This document shows, piece by piece, positions 1-9,508 of a stretch of DNA of 64,000 nucleotides. A model generated the notes under the pieces. The model was given only the letters and a program-made list of their open reading frames with translations, ran no database searches and had not been told where the DNA came from. Source of the DNA: Snodgrassella alvi (lineage in GTDB: Bacteria; Pseudomonadota; Gammaproteobacteria; Burkholderiales; Neisseriaceae); NCBI RefSeq assembly GCF_040741455.2, contig NZ_CP160328.2:186001-250000 (forward strand), written 5' to 3'. The position numbers and the translations under genes are program-made. The first letter of the stretch is position 1, and each line of letters starts with the position of its first letter.

Positions 1-49
1 TCCATGTGCCAGCAATGGTGTGGAAGTTCGAGTCTTCTCCTGGGCACCA
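1..49 (+). tRNA. tRNA-Leu, 3' portion only
   Basis: The window opens inside a tRNA gene. A T arm (stem 22-26 pairing with 34-38 around a TTCGAGT loop), a 3' acceptor strand CCTGGGC at 39-45, discriminator A46 and an encoded CCA at 47-49 are all readable. Upstream bases look like part of a long variable arm. The acceptor implies a 5' strand GCCCAGG, which is typical of tRNA-Leu in Neisseriaceae. The anticodon lies outside the window, so the identity is inferred. Confidence 0.8.
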
Positions 50-60
50 GAATTCCAAAA

Positions 61-94
61 AAAAGATATCCAAGCGATTGGATATCTTTTTTTT
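61..94 (+). terminator. Intrinsic terminator after tRNA-Leu
   Basis: A 13-bp perfect stem (61-73 with 78-90) with a GCGA tetraloop runs into a T tract ending at 94. It lies 11 bases after the tRNA CCA end and terminates the tRNA transcript. Confidence 0.9.
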
Positions 95-323
95 AACTAT
101 GTAGTAATAAACTAAAATTTTGGGCACATTGATTGCCTTATCTTTTAATCAATGAGTATATGCAGATTCAGATTAAAGTTGGATAGGGTGATAAATCGAA
201 TATTCAATGTTTAATTAAAATAGTGTCTGATGTGATATCCTCAGTAGCCTATTCCAATGATTTTTTCCTTGCAGAATAATATTTATTAAGTTTGATAAAA
301 CTAAGAAAATATCAAGATTTGAA

Positions 324-1625
324 CTACTTTCTTACATTAACTGGTAACTGATTGAATGCCCATTCTTTATCTGTGCAAACACGTGCCAATACCAAACCTA
401 GGGGCAGAGAAAGTACGATAAGCATGGCTTGTGCACCCCAGTTAATGGCGTTAATGATATCGTTTTGCTGGAGAAAATACATAGCTCGGAACATATAAAT
501 TCCTGGTACCATAATACATACTGCCGGTACAGACAAAGCAATACGTGGGGATTTACTGTGATGGCTAAAATAAAACGCACTGAGACCAACAATGAAAGCA
601 GCTATTAATGAAGCTCCCTGTATAGGAATGTTGGTAAAGTCAATTAATTCTAGGCGTAAAGTATTGGCATACATGCCGATAAATGCAGTTGTCAAAGCTG
701 TTTTAATTGGACTATTGAACAATAATGAAAAGCCCAGCACGCCAAAAAAGCTGGCAAGCAAACGAAAAAAGGCTGTCCATATGGGATACAGAGTAGGAGT
801 CAGCATGGGTTCTGGTGCCATGTGTATGCCGGCTGCTACAATCCAGGCAGCAAAAGTGGCACAAAAAATCACTGTCACCGCATAACCCACACGCTGGATT
901 CCAGAAGAAAAGTCTTGTTTGGCTAAATCGAGTACCCCGGTAATTAGTGGAAAACCGGGTATCAGAAACAGCATTGAAGCTATATAACCGGCAGTATGTT
1001 GAATATTAATTTTTAATGATATGTAGCTGATGCCGATAATCATAAAATATAAACTTGAAGCCACAGCAGCTGCCAGCATGGTAACCACAAACTGATTCAG
1101 GTGCTTATGTAACAGCGTACGCCGTAGAGCCTGCCCGAAGCCAGATGCAATAAATACGCCCAGCATTTCTACCGGCCCTCCGCCAATTAAAAAAGTAAAC
1201 GATGAGCAGGCAATAGCTGCAAATAATGCAGATTGTGGAAGATTATATAAGGCCGGTTGGTTTTCGATTTTCGCCAGAGATTGGTCGAGATAACGAATCA
1301 ATTCGCTTTCGCTCATTTGTTGGTAACGGTTTTGTATGTCAATTAATAGTGTTTCCAGTAATTGAATATTATTGGTATTAATGCCTACACTTTGTATGTT
1401 GGTTACCTCGGTTTTAAACTGTTTGCCACTACGACAGGTGGAATTGATTTCGGTTAGTGTAATATGCGCCTGATTTTCTACTCCCAGCATACTGGCTACA
1501 TGGCGCATAGATTGTTTGATACGGTAGCTGCCGGTACCTGCTGCCAGACATATTTTGCCTACACGTAATACCAGATCAGATTTTATGTTTAGCTGAAGTT
1601 CATCGGAAGATAGGGGTAGTGGCAT
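324..1625 (-). CDS. Threonine/serine exporter family protein (ThrE/YjjP-YjjB type)
   Basis: This 433-residue inner-membrane protein combines an N-terminal soluble ThrE domain (about residues 10-120, with the TEINSTCRSG segment near 58-67) and roughly ten hydrophobic segments from residue 131 to the end. Fused proteins of this architecture (DUF1212 plus DUF3815) export threonine and serine or move related small acids; enterobacteria split the same domains into YjjP and YjjB. It is the last gene of the leftward block and has no obvious operon partner: 297 bases separate it from the gene upstream. The substrate cannot be read from sequence. The start is the first ATG before the conserved domain. 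Confidence 0.85.
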   Translation of the reverse strand: MPLPLSSDELQLNIKSDLVLRVGKICLAAGTGSYRIKQSMRHVASMLGVENQAHITLTEINSTCRSGKQFKTEVTNIQSVGINTNNIQLLETLLIDIQNRYQQMSESELIRYLDQSLAKIENQPALYNLPQSALFAAIACSSFTFLIGGGPVEMLGVFIASGFGQALRRTLLHKHLNQFVVTMLAAAVASSLYFMIIGISYISLKINIQHTAGYIASMLFLIPGFPLITGVLDLAKQDFSSGIQRVGYAVTVIFCATFAAWIVAAGIHMAPEPMLTPTLYPIWTAFFRLLASFFGVLGFSLLFNSPIKTALTTAFIGMYANTLRLELIDFTNIPIQGASLIAAFIVGLSAFYFSHHSKSPRIALSVPAVCIMVPGIYMFRAMYFLQQNDIINAINWGAQAMLIVLSLPLGLVLARVCTDKEWAFNQLPVNVRK

Positions 1626-1922
1626 AATGTTTTTATTTGATAAAAATGTAAGTCGATATTATAACGCTTGTAATTATAGAAAGTATCAGGGTTAATTATT
1701 CTTGTTAATATTGATTGTAGGGCTGAAAAAAATCTGCTGATTCATTCCAAAAATATATATATGAATTGCTAGTATTTATTTTAAAATTTGATTATAAAAA
1801 TGATTTATTTTTATTGAAGATGAATTTAATAAACCGGCTAAAACCGGTTAAACATAAGTAATGGTTCTGTAGGGAAAACAATATTAACCATTTTATTTAT
1901 AAGTAATTGTTTATAGTTTGTT
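1626..1922. other. AT-rich intergenic stretch
   Basis: No gene is visible. The only structure seen is a short hairpin (AACCGG 1832-1837 pairing with CCGGTT 1844-1849). It could be a weak terminator for the leftward small gene that ends at 1923, but it has no good T tract. Confidence 0.4.
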
Positions 1923-2141
1923 TCAATCCCATTCCTTGGGTTTGAGTTCGGGATGCTCCCTGAATGCAGGCTCTAGGAAATCAAGCATTTCTCCCATAAT
2001 TCTTCCGACTACTCTTCTGTAAGCTCTGAATTCTTCTTCAGGACAACAATCCTGGACTTTAAAAAGCGTCTGGTTTAAATCGTTGGTTATTTTAAACATT
2101 AAATCTCTGATTTCTTCGGCAATTACTGGATCTTTTATCAT
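1923..2141 (-). CDS. Small conserved-looking protein of unknown function (72 aa)
   Basis: I do not recognise this family. It is a 72-residue soluble protein that is acidic at both ends and predicted mostly helical. It has adjacent cysteines at 32-33, a CCPEEEFRAYR stretch and a Pro-rich C-terminus. It has no signal peptide or membrane segment. It stands alone between terminators: the prfC terminator lies upstream at 2288-2326. No strong Shine-Dalgarno precedes the ATG. The balanced, protein-like composition in an otherwise very AT-rich spacer supports a real gene. Nothing nearby indicates a role. Confidence 0.65.
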   Translation of the reverse strand: MIKDPVIAEEIRDLMFKITNDLNQTLFKVQDCCPEEEFRAYRRVVGRIMGEMLDFLEPAFREHPELKPKEWD

Positions 2142-2287
2142 ATTAGAATACCATTAGTATATTATTATAAGCATTAAGTAGTTTAACTCAATTTTATATA
2201 AGACGTCATATACTATTGGGTTTTAATTGGACTTATTAAACATTTATGCTTTAGTCACATAGGATATTTCAGATTTGTTTTAGTGAT

Positions 2288-2326
2288 AAAAAAGCAGCTT
2301 GTAATGTATCTGACAAGCTGCTTTTT
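2288..2326 (-). terminator. Intrinsic terminator of prfC
   Basis: A 14-bp perfect stem (289-302 with 313-326 after the 2000 mark) ends in A/T runs on both sides. It lies 22 bases past the prfC stop, and read leftward it has the GC stem followed by a T run. Confidence 0.9.
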
Positions 2327-2347
2327 CTGAATTAAAAAATGAATGAG

Positions 2348-3946
2348 TTATTCGTTTATTTGCGCTGTTAATTCTCTTGTTTCATGGAAACGGATATCTG
2401 GCCAGCGTTCTTCAGTTAAAGATAAATTAACACGGTTGGGCGCGAGATAAGTAAGGTTGCCACCGGCATCAGTAGCAAGATTGAGTACGTTGGCCTTTTC
2501 GAATTCGGCCAGTTTTTTCCGATCTGCACAGGATACCCAGCGTGCTGACCAGATGCTAACAGATTCAAATACGGCATCAACGCCATATTCATTTGCTAGT
2601 CTGGCAGTGACTACTTCAAATTGCAATACGCCAACGGCGCCAAGTATAAGGTCGCCACCGTTGTGGGGGCGGAATACCTGCACGGCACCTTCTTCGCCTA
2701 ACTGTTGTAATCCTTTTTGAAGCTGTTTCATTTTCAATGGATTTTTAATCCGCACTGCGCGAAACAACTCGGGGGCGAAAAAGGGGATACCAGTAAAGGT
2801 AAGACGTTCACCTTCAGTGAAGCTATCACCAATCTGGATATTGCCATGATTGGGAATTCCAATGATATCACCAGCAAATGCTTCTTCAACTAATTCGCGG
2901 GTGTGAGACATAAAAGTCACCACACTGGAAGCAGCAATATCACGGTTCAGGCGCAGATGTTTGATTTTCATACCGCGAGTAAACTCTCCGGAACAAACGC
3001 GCAGAAAAGCAATACGGTCGCGGTGCTTAGCATCCATATTAGCTTGAATTTTAAAGACAAAACCAGTGAATTTGGCTTCAGTTGGTTCGACAACGCGTTC
3101 TAAGGTTTCCCGTGGCTGTGGCGCAGGTGCCCAGTCAATCAAAGCATTAAGAATTTCCTGTATGCCAAAGTTATTAATGGCAGAACCAAAAAATACTGGT
3201 GTCAGTTCACCGCGCAGAAAGGCATCTAAATCAAATTCGTTGGATGCTGCTTGTACCAATTCGATTTCTTCACGTAATTGCTGGATTTCAATGGGAAAAA
3301 GTTCATCTAAACGCGGATTGTCAATGCCTTTGATAACGTCAAATTCATGGGGAAGTTTTTCACCTCCAGCTTCAAACAGATATATTTCGTCGTTAAGGAT
3401 GTGATATACGCCTTTGAAGTTTTTACCCATTCCAATTGGCCAAGTAATCGGAGCGCAGCGGATGTGCAAAATATTCTCTACTTCATCCAACAATTCTAAT
3501 GAGTCCCGCACTTCACGATCGTATTTATTCATGAAGGTGACGATAGGGGTATCACGTAAACGACAGACGTTTAAAAGCTTGATGGTTTGTGCTTCAACAC
3601 CTTTGGCCGCATCAATTACCATCAGAGCACTATCAACTGCAGTGAGTACACGATAGGTATCTTCAGAAAAATCTTCGTGTCCAGGTGTATCAAGTAAGTT
3701 GACCACATGTTGGCGGTAGTCAAATTGCATTACTGAAGAAGCTACAGATATTCCGCGTTGCTTTTCGATTTCCATCCAGTCTGAAGTGGCAAATTTGCCA
3801 GATTTCTTTCCTTTTACTGTACCTGCGGAAAGAATGGCACCAGAAAACAGTAATAGCTTTTCGGTGAGGGTGGTTTTACCGGCATCAGGGTGGGATATTA
3901 TCGCAAATGTACGGCGGCGTGCCGCTTCTTGGGCAATCTGGCTCAT
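2348..3946 (-). CDS. prfC: Peptide chain release factor 3 (GTPase)
   Basis: RF3 is the cytoplasmic translational GTPase that removes RF1 or RF2 from the ribosome after termination. The 532 residues match the usual length of about 529. The P-loop HPDAGKTT is at 19-26, DTPGH at 86-90 and NKYD at 140-143, followed by the translation-factor beta-barrel and the RF3-specific C-terminal domain. The start codon lies only 27 bases beyond a strong terminator-like hairpin (3974-3997), and no clear Shine-Dalgarno is visible. Its expression may therefore depend on read-through or on a very short leader. Ends at a good terminator. Confidence 0.97.
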   Translation of the reverse strand: MSQIAQEAARRRTFAIISHPDAGKTTLTEKLLLFSGAILSAGTVKGKKSGKFATSDWMEIEKQRGISVASSVMQFDYRQHVVNLLDTPGHEDFSEDTYRVLTAVDSALMVIDAAKGVEAQTIKLLNVCRLRDTPIVTFMNKYDREVRDSLELLDEVENILHIRCAPITWPIGMGKNFKGVYHILNDEIYLFEAGGEKLPHEFDVIKGIDNPRLDELFPIEIQQLREEIELVQAASNEFDLDAFLRGELTPVFFGSAINNFGIQEILNALIDWAPAPQPRETLERVVEPTEAKFTGFVFKIQANMDAKHRDRIAFLRVCSGEFTRGMKIKHLRLNRDIAASSVVTFMSHTRELVEEAFAGDIIGIPNHGNIQIGDSFTEGERLTFTGIPFFAPELFRAVRIKNPLKMKQLQKGLQQLGEEGAVQVFRPHNGGDLILGAVGVLQFEVVTARLANEYGVDAVFESVSIWSARWVSCADRKKLAEFEKANVLNLATDAGGNLTYLAPNRVNLSLTEERWPDIRFHETRELTAQINE

Positions 3947-3973
3947 GATTTTATATATTCTGCAAACAATAAA

Positions 3974-3997
3974 ACAAGACGGCTACGGCCGTCTTGT
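3974..3997 (-). terminator. Hairpin between ygfZ and prfC, terminator-like
   Basis: A perfect 10-bp stem (3974-3983 with 3988-3997) with a TACG loop is followed leftward by a TTTTATTGTTT stretch. It lies 162 bases beyond the ygfZ stop and 27 bases before the prfC start. It can be read as the ygfZ terminator or as an attenuator in the prfC leader. Confidence 0.7.
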
Positions 3998-4159
3998 GAG
4001 AATATTTATATTGTAGCACAGATTAATATTAGAACTGTTAATTGTGTGGTTTAGCGAAAAAAAACAAATTAATATTTTTGCATGAAAAGATGCTTTGAAA
4101 TGTGTAGCCTTGTATTTTAAGTCAGTACATAATCAGAAGTTCAGGGCATCATTTAATGC

Positions 4160-5032
4160 TTAAGAATTTTCTGTATTAGCAGGATTAAAAAAACATTTTT
4201 TTATAACAATAATATTATTGTCACATTCTAGTTCTGATTCGGCTGCACTGTGTTTGATTACTGCCAAAGCCAGCGTAGAAGTTTGCTGTGATACTTGATT
4301 GATTATTAGTCCGACTTCTTCATTATGGTTGTCAAAAATTGGTTTACCTTCTGAAACTGAACCGTTTATTTCCATAAGTGCTAGCCCTCTTTTTACCTGA
4401 CCACGGTATTGAGCGCGGGCGATGATTTCCTGACCGGGGTAGCAGCCTTTTTTGAAATGAACAGCACCTATTAGTTGCTGATTAAGCATTTGTGCAACGC
4501 AGGTTTCTGTGGTCTCTATGCTAATCCATGGATTACCGCTGGTGATTTCATGTAATTTCCATGATTCTATAACTTCTGTATTAAACGGGGGCAGTTGGCT
4601 GGTTTTTCCAATCTGGATTATTGACCCATCTGGCAAGTTGATGGACCAGATTTGATTAGTCTGGCTAGTTGGCAATACATACTGAGGTTCTGATGCTGTG
4701 GATAATGTTTCGGGTACGCTGACTGCTGCACCCCAGTCTGTCATGATTTCCAGTTTTACTTTACTGCGCATGATGTATATTTGCAGTTTTTTTTGTAAGG
4801 TGTCGATGAGGCTGGCTGAGGTTAATATAATAATATCATTATCCCGATTAAGTACCAGCATATTGGCTATTACGCGACCCTTGGCTGTATTGTAGGTAGC
4901 TAAACAAGCATGGTTGGCAGACAAATGATTGATATCATTAGATAATTGGTTGTGTAAAAAGGTTGCTCGATCTTCGCCGCTTACACGTAACAGTCCGAAA
5001 TAAGGCATCAGGGAAGATGCTGTGTGTGTCAT
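4160..5032 (-). CDS. ygfZ: YgfZ/GcvT-like folate-binding protein
   Basis: This is a 290-residue member of the YgfZ (IBA57) family. These proteins bind tetrahydrofolate and help assemble or repair a subset of Fe-S enzymes such as MiaB. The family signature KGCYPGQE is at residues 195-202 and includes the conserved Cys; the N-terminal GcvT-like fold includes the NQLSNDI region near 28-34. It is cytoplasmic with no signal peptide. It lies between the XRE regulator terminator and prfC, and its transcript probably ends at the hairpin at 3974-3997. Confidence 0.92.
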   Translation of the reverse strand: MTHTASSLMPYFGLLRVSGEDRATFLHNQLSNDINHLSANHACLATYNTAKGRVIANMLVLNRDNDIIILTSASLIDTLQKKLQIYIMRSKVKLEIMTDWGAAVSVPETLSTASEPQYVLPTSQTNQIWSINLPDGSIIQIGKTSQLPPFNTEVIESWKLHEITSGNPWISIETTETCVAQMLNQQLIGAVHFKKGCYPGQEIIARAQYRGQVKRGLALMEINGSVSEGKPIFDNHNEEVGLIINQVSQQTSTLALAVIKHSAAESELECDNNIIVIKKCFFNPANTENS

Positions 5033-5093
5033 GGAAAAATCCTGTTTGTTTTGCAGGCCTTTATTATAATACTGAATGCTTAGCTAACAAGCT

Positions 5094-5126
5094 AAAAGCT
5101 CCGCCCAATATCTGGTGCGGAGCTTT
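5094..5126 (-). terminator. Intrinsic terminator of the XRE regulator gene
   Basis: A 10-bp stem (5095-5104 with 5117-5126) is followed leftward by TTTTAGC. It lies 24 bases after the stop of the leftward regulator gene and separates it from ygfZ. Confidence 0.85.
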
Positions 5127-5149
5127 GTTTAAGGGGCTTAATGAAGGAT

Positions 5150-5434
5150 TTATTTTCCTTCTACTTTTGCTTTAAGTTGTTGATACATATCTGGATGCTC
5201 GTTTTTCAGTAATTCGGCAACTTCCATATTTATGCGATTGAGCTTGCTTAATTCCAGCTGTTCAACATGTACCAGCCGTACCAGTTCGCGAACTGGTTTC
5301 GGAATGTTGCGGCCTGCTTCATACCGAGAACCGCCGGATTGTGTAACACCTACCTGACTCCAAAATTCAATCTGGTTCAAACCGAGTTTTTTACGGATTT
5401 CGCGCACATTGTTGATAGGTTTAAAAGCTTTCAT
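5150..5434 (-). CDS. Small XRE-type helix-turn-helix regulator
   Basis: This 94-residue protein has an N-terminal helix-turn-helix: residues 8-50 contain IRKKLGLNQ and a recognition-helix-like VTQSGGSRYEAGRNIP segment, the pattern of Cro/C1-type regulators. The C-terminal half (about 51-94) is helical and Leu/Glu-rich and may dimerise. It is a stand-alone gene flanked by its own terminator and a 314-base upstream region with an inverted repeat, suggesting autoregulation. No phage genes or toxin partner are adjacent, so it is probably a chromosomal housekeeping regulator. Its targets are unknown. Confidence 0.85.
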   Translation of the reverse strand: MKAFKPINNVREIRKKLGLNQIEFWSQVGVTQSGGSRYEAGRNIPKPVRELVRLVHVEQLELSKLNRINMEVAELLKNEHPDMYQQLKAKVEGK

Positions 5435-5748
5435 AATTTTTATACCTTAAAACGAGTTGTCTATGTTTAAGTAAAATTAATTAATATGATCATTCATAAA
5501 TATTAGTTGTTTTGGTAAGTTTGGTCATTTATTGTAATAAACCATACTTATCAATATGCATAATTATCTATGGACTTCAATATTATCACAATATTTTTTA
5601 CATTCAATACAATATTGCTAATGGTTTACCTGTTTAAGGTGATTTTGAATGGTGTATTTTTATTTTAATTAAACTATTTTAAAATTTATTGCCTTAAATC
5701 AGATATAGATGTTGTATTAATGTAAAGTTTTACGTTTTTTTTGGTATT
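5435..5748. other. Upstream region of the XRE regulator
   Basis: AT-rich, with no open gene. It holds the inverted repeat listed at 5516-5550 and a second loose dyad (CAATATT/AATATTG around 5590-5615). Several TATAAT-like stretches are present, but none has a convincing -35 partner. Confidence 0.4.
5516..5550. promoter_or_regulatory. Inverted repeat, candidate operator of the XRE regulator
   Basis: Half-sites TAAGTTTGGT (5516-5525) and ACCATACTTA (5541-5550) match as an inverted repeat at 9 of 10 positions with a 15-base spacer. They lie about 80 bases upstream of the regulator start. The geometry suits a dimeric HTH protein, but binding is inferred. Confidence 0.4.
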
Positions 5749-6525
5749 TTAAGGTTTTCCTGTCAATGGGCTGATTGTGAGTATCTCGTAGCCATTATCT
5801 GTTACTAGTACTTCATGTTCCCACTGTGCGGAGAGTTTGTGGTCCTTAGTAACTACTGTCCAGCCGTCACCGAGAATACGCAAATGGCGTTTTCCTTGGT
5901 TAACCATTGGTTCTACTGTAAATATCATTCCCGGCTGTAGTTTTAAGCCGGTATGGCGGCGACCATAATGCAACACTTGTGGTTCTTCGTGAAAACCTTT
6001 TCCCACTCCGTGGCCGCAGAATTCTTGAACCATGGAATAACCGGCATTTTCTGCTACCTGCTGACAGGCATAGCCAATGTCTCCCAGTGTTGCTCCTGGT
6101 TTAACAACGGATATACCGGCCATCATACTTTCATGGGTGACATTAATTAGGCGGCGTGCCTGTGGACTGATTTCGCCTACAGCATACATGCGACTGGAAT
6201 CTCCGTGGAAACCATCTTTAATGATGGTGACATCGATGTTGATGATGTCGCCGTTTTTTAAAGGTTTGTCATCGGGGATACCATGGCAGATAACATGATT
6301 GACGGATGTGCAGCAAGATTTGGGAAAGGGTGGATTGCCATATCCTAGTGGAGCGGGATAACCACCCTGTACGTTAATGTGGTAATCATGTATCAGTTTG
6401 TCGATTTCGTTGGTGGTGACACCTGGTTTGATAAATTGGCCAATATAGTCCAGTGCTTCAGCTGCCAGCCGGCCGGCTACGCGCATTGCGGCAATTTCTT
6501 CTGCATTTTTAATAATCACGCCCAT
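5749..6525 (-). CDS. map: Methionine aminopeptidase, type I
   Basis: This cytosolic dimetal peptidase removes the initiator methionine from nascent proteins. The 258 residues match type Ia enzymes. The five metal ligands are present: Asp98, Asp109, His172 (in CGHGVGKGFHEEP), Glu205 (FTVEPMV) and Glu236 (WEHEVLV). It lies 48 bases after trpC on the same strand, so darP-trpC-map may be cotranscribed. In many relatives map sits beside rpsB; here it does not. Confidence 0.96.
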   Translation of the reverse strand: MGVIIKNAEEIAAMRVAGRLAAEALDYIGQFIKPGVTTNEIDKLIHDYHINVQGGYPAPLGYGNPPFPKSCCTSVNHVICHGIPDDKPLKNGDIINIDVTIIKDGFHGDSSRMYAVGEISPQARRLINVTHESMMAGISVVKPGATLGDIGYACQQVAENAGYSMVQEFCGHGVGKGFHEEPQVLHYGRRHTGLKLQPGMIFTVEPMVNQGKRHLRILGDGWTVVTKDHKLSAQWEHEVLVTDNGYEILTISPLTGKP

Positions 6526-6573
6526 GATTTTTCCTTTTAGGCTAATTAAAACTGTTTAAATGATAGTTATGCT

Positions 6574-7362
6574 TCAAGCATTTACTAGAAGGCTTAGTTC
6601 TTCTGCTATGTTTTGTTTGCGCATCAAGCTTTCTCCAATGAGAAATGTATTTACCTGATGCTGCTGCATCATGTGTATATCATCTGTGGTAAAAATGCCG
6701 CTTTCGGTAACGACCGTTTTGCCATTTAGTGCAGGCAGAAGTTTGATTGTTTGCTGTAGGTCTACTTCAAAAGTGCGCAAGTTACGGTTATTTACGCCCC
6801 AGAGTGGGGTAGACATAGAGATGCATTTCTCTAATTCTTCTTCATGATGGATTTCAAGCAATACGGTCATACCTAGCTCGTGGGCTATGGCTTCATATTC
6901 ATTTAACTGGGTACGGCTGAGTGCTGCTGCTATCAGGAGTATAGCATCGGCATTATGTGCTCGTGATTGATACACCTGATAGATGTCGATGATGAAATCT
7001 TTTCGTAGTACCGGCAGGCTGCAGGCATTACGGGCAATATTCAGGTATTCCAGACTTCCTTTAAAGTAGCTTACGTCGGTCAGGACGGACATGCATGCGG
7101 CGCCACCTTGCTGATAAGCATGAGCAATATCGGCGGGTGAAAAATCAGGACGAATCAGTCCTTTGGAAGGGCTGGCTTTTTTTACTTCGGCAATGATGGC
7201 TGCTTTGCCTTGCTGATGTTTATGATGTATGGCTTCCAAAAATGGTCTTGCCGGTGCCTGATCATAAGCTTTGGCACGTACTTCAGCCAGTGTTTCAGCG
7301 GACTTGGCTGCAACCATTTCGGTTTTTTTGGTAGCAATGATTTTATTTAGGATATCGCTCAT
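6574..7362 (-). CDS. trpC: Indole-3-glycerol phosphate synthase
   Basis: This TIM-barrel enzyme closes the indole ring in tryptophan synthesis, converting CdRP to indole-3-glycerol phosphate. Its 262 residues match the monofunctional form. The substrate loop [10 protein letters not shown] is at 59-68 and LRKDFII at 119-125. The later barrel motifs [10 protein letters not shown] and ESGIFTTDD are also present. No other trp genes are adjacent; trpC lies between darP and map. Genes of this pathway are commonly dispersed in Neisseriaceae. Confidence 0.95.
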   Translation of the reverse strand: MSDILNKIIATKKTEMVAAKSAETLAEVRAKAYDQAPARPFLEAIHHKHQQGKAAIIAEVKKASPSKGLIRPDFSPADIAHAYQQGGAACMSVLTDVSYFKGSLEYLNIARNACSLPVLRKDFIIDIYQVYQSRAHNADAILLIAAALSRTQLNEYEAIAHELGMTVLLEIHHEEELEKCISMSTPLWGVNNRNLRTFEVDLQQTIKLLPALNGKTVVTESGIFTTDDIHMMQQHQVNTFLIGESLMRKQNIAEELSLLVNA

Positions 7363-7447
7363 GGTTTTGGTCCGGACTAGGATGCTGATTGTTCACAAGA
7401 TATGACCGCTATATTCATAAATCTAATTTAAGTCTGACTTATGAATT

Positions 7448-7972
7448 TTAGGATTGTGTGTCTTCGGTAATTTCGTTTTTTAATAACTGAAAAATAGATC
7501 TGAATGCCTTAGGCGCTTTATCAGCGGCCTGTTCTTTACGCGCATTGCGTATCAGTGTGCGCAGGTTATTGATGTCAATATGTGGGTACTGGCTGATAAC
7601 TTCTGTGAGACTATTGTCGTCTGCAATCAGACGCTCTCGCAGGTATTCGAGTCTCTGTAAATAGGCATTATGCGCACTGTTTTCGCCTTTGAGGCGTGAT
7701 AGAAAATCGCTGATCGGTGCGGTATCAATTTCCCGCATCAGGCGGCCAATATATTGTGCCTGACGTTTGAGGGCGCTGTTAGAGCTGATTTTTTGATAGC
7801 TTAATACAGCCTGTAATAAGTCTTCGGGCAGATTGATTTTTTTAAGAGTATCTGCGGATAGTTTGGTTAGTTGCATACCCAGTTGCTGCAAATCATTCAT
7901 TTGCTTTTTCATACGGGTTTTGCTGACCCATTCTTCTTCTGTCTGAAGTATGTTTTCAGTATGGCTGTTCAT
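7448..7972 (-). CDS. darP: DarP/YjgA ribosome biogenesis factor
   Basis: This 174-residue, charged, all-helical protein belongs to the DUF615/YjgA family. It acts in late 50S subunit maturation and is known as DarP (dual-action ribosomal maturation protein). The family-typical motifs KKQMNDLQQLGMQL (near 22-35) and ALKRQAQYIGRLMREID (near 63-79) are recognisable. It diverges from tldE/pmbA with a 145-base gap; the yjgA-pmbA divergent pair is also a conserved neighbourhood in gammaproteobacteria, which supports both calls. Confidence 0.93.
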   Translation of the reverse strand: MNSHTENILQTEEEWVSKTRMKKQMNDLQQLGMQLTKLSADTLKKINLPEDLLQAVLSYQKISSNSALKRQAQYIGRLMREIDTAPISDFLSRLKGENSAHNAYLQRLEYLRERLIADDNSLTEVISQYPHIDINNLRTLIRNARKEQAADKAPKAFRSIFQLLKNEITEDTQS

Positions 7973-8117
7973 ATGTTACGTATCACTAGTGTATCTGAAT
8001 TTTATTTGTGTATTTTAGCAAAAAATCCGTATTATTTCAGTTGGCATGGCTGTTTTGCGGCTGCCAGTGCTGAATTCAGCATGCTAGAATGCATGCTTCT
8101 TGGCAAGAAGGTAAATT

Positions 8118-9446
8118 ATGTTTCATCACGGTGCTGAACAGTTACAAGAGTTGTGCCGGCAGGCATTGTATAAAGCTAGGGTGCAAGGTGCGAGCGCGGC
8201 TGAAATTGATATCAGTGAATCAGTTGGACAGAATGTGCAAGTACGCCAGCAGGATGTTGAACATATTGAATATCAACAGGATAAATCTTTAGATGTGACG
8301 GTTTATTTGGGTCATGCCAAAGGCCGGGCTAGTAGTGCTGATTTTAATAATAGCGCCATTGATGAGGTGGTTACAGCAGCATTGAATATAGCTCGCTATA
8401 CGGCACAGGACGAATGTGCAGGACTGGCTGATGCTGACTTATTGGCTACTGATGTGGGTGATACGGATAGTTATTTCCCCTGGCCGTTGTCTGCTGATGA
8501 AGCTATCGCTATTGGTAAACGAACAGAACGGGCTGCACTGGATACAGATGCACGCATCAGCAATTCTGAGGGTGCTGAGGTTCAAACAGACCATTATCAG
8601 TATGTCTATGCCAATAGTAATGATTTCTGTGCTTATCAGCGTGGCAGCCGGCATAGCATATCCTGCAGTGTAGTGGCCTCTGATGCGTCTGGTATGCAGC
8701 GTGACTACTGGTATGATTTGGCGCGTGACCCTAAGGATTTAGATACAGCAGAGAATATCGGTAAGACTGCTGCTTCTCGTACTGTGCGTCGGTTGGATGG
8801 TCGCTCTGTAGCGACGGGCAAATATCCTGTAGTATTTGATACGACGGTGGCAGGAAGTCTGATTGGACATCTAGTGGGAGCGCTTAGTGGTGGCGCTTTA
8901 TATCGAGAGACTAGTTTTCTGGTTGATTCTCTGGGTAAACAGATTTTGGCACCATGGGTGTGTCTACATGAAAGACCGCATGTAAAAAAAGCTCTAGCCA
9001 GTACTTATTTCGATGCCGAAGGTGTGGCTACGCATGATCGCACTATTATTGCAGATGGATATGTGTCGGGCTATTTTCTGAGTAGTTACAGTGCGCGTAA
9101 GCTAGGCATGACTACGACGGGTAATGCCGGTGGTGTACATAACTTATATTTAAATCATACGCATAAGTCTCAGGCAGAGCTGTTGAAGACTATGGGTACG
9201 GGTTTGCTGGTTACTGAGTTGATGGGTCAGGGTGTAAATGGTATTACGGGTGATTATTCTCGTGGCGCGGCTGGTTTCTGGGTAGAAAATGGAGTCATAA
9301 CATATCCCGTAGAAGGTATTACGATTGCGTCACGTTTACAGGATATGTTTATGGCGATGATAGGTGCCGCTGACGATGCATTGAAACGCAGTACGCACAA
9401 GGTGGGTTCTATTCTCATTGGGGATATGACTGTTGCTGGTTCATAA
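8118..9446 (+). CDS. pmbA: Metalloprotease subunit TldE/PmbA
   Basis: TldE pairs with TldD to form a cytosolic protease that degrades unfolded peptides and matures microcin B17 or CcdA in E. coli. The 442 residues fit PmbA. The N-terminal substrate-binding domain and the C-terminal stretch with NAGGVHNLYL, TELMGQGVNG and SRGAAGFWVENG (about 335-400) are typical. As expected for the E subunit there is no HExxxH zinc motif; TldD would be encoded elsewhere. A GAAGGTAAATT sequence just before the ATG supplies the ribosome site. Confidence 0.95.
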   Translation: MFHHGAEQLQELCRQALYKARVQGASAAEIDISESVGQNVQVRQQDVEHIEYQQDKSLDVTVYLGHAKGRASSADFNNSAIDEVVTAALNIARYTAQDECAGLADADLLATDVGDTDSYFPWPLSADEAIAIGKRTERAALDTDARISNSEGAEVQTDHYQYVYANSNDFCAYQRGSRHSISCSVVASDASGMQRDYWYDLARDPKDLDTAENIGKTAASRTVRRLDGRSVATGKYPVVFDTTVAGSLIGHLVGALSGGALYRETSFLVDSLGKQILAPWVCLHERPHVKKALASTYFDAEGVATHDRTIIADGYVSGYFLSSYSARKLGMTTTGNAGGVHNLYLNHTHKSQAELLKTMGTGLLVTELMGQGVNGITGDYSRGAAGFWVENGVITYPVEGITIASRLQDMFMAMIGAADDALKRSTHKVGSILIGDMTVAGS

Positions 9447-9508
9447 GTGTCTATTTATGTATCAGATGATGGAAATGATGTATTTGGGTCAGTTTGAAAG
9501 GACTTAAG

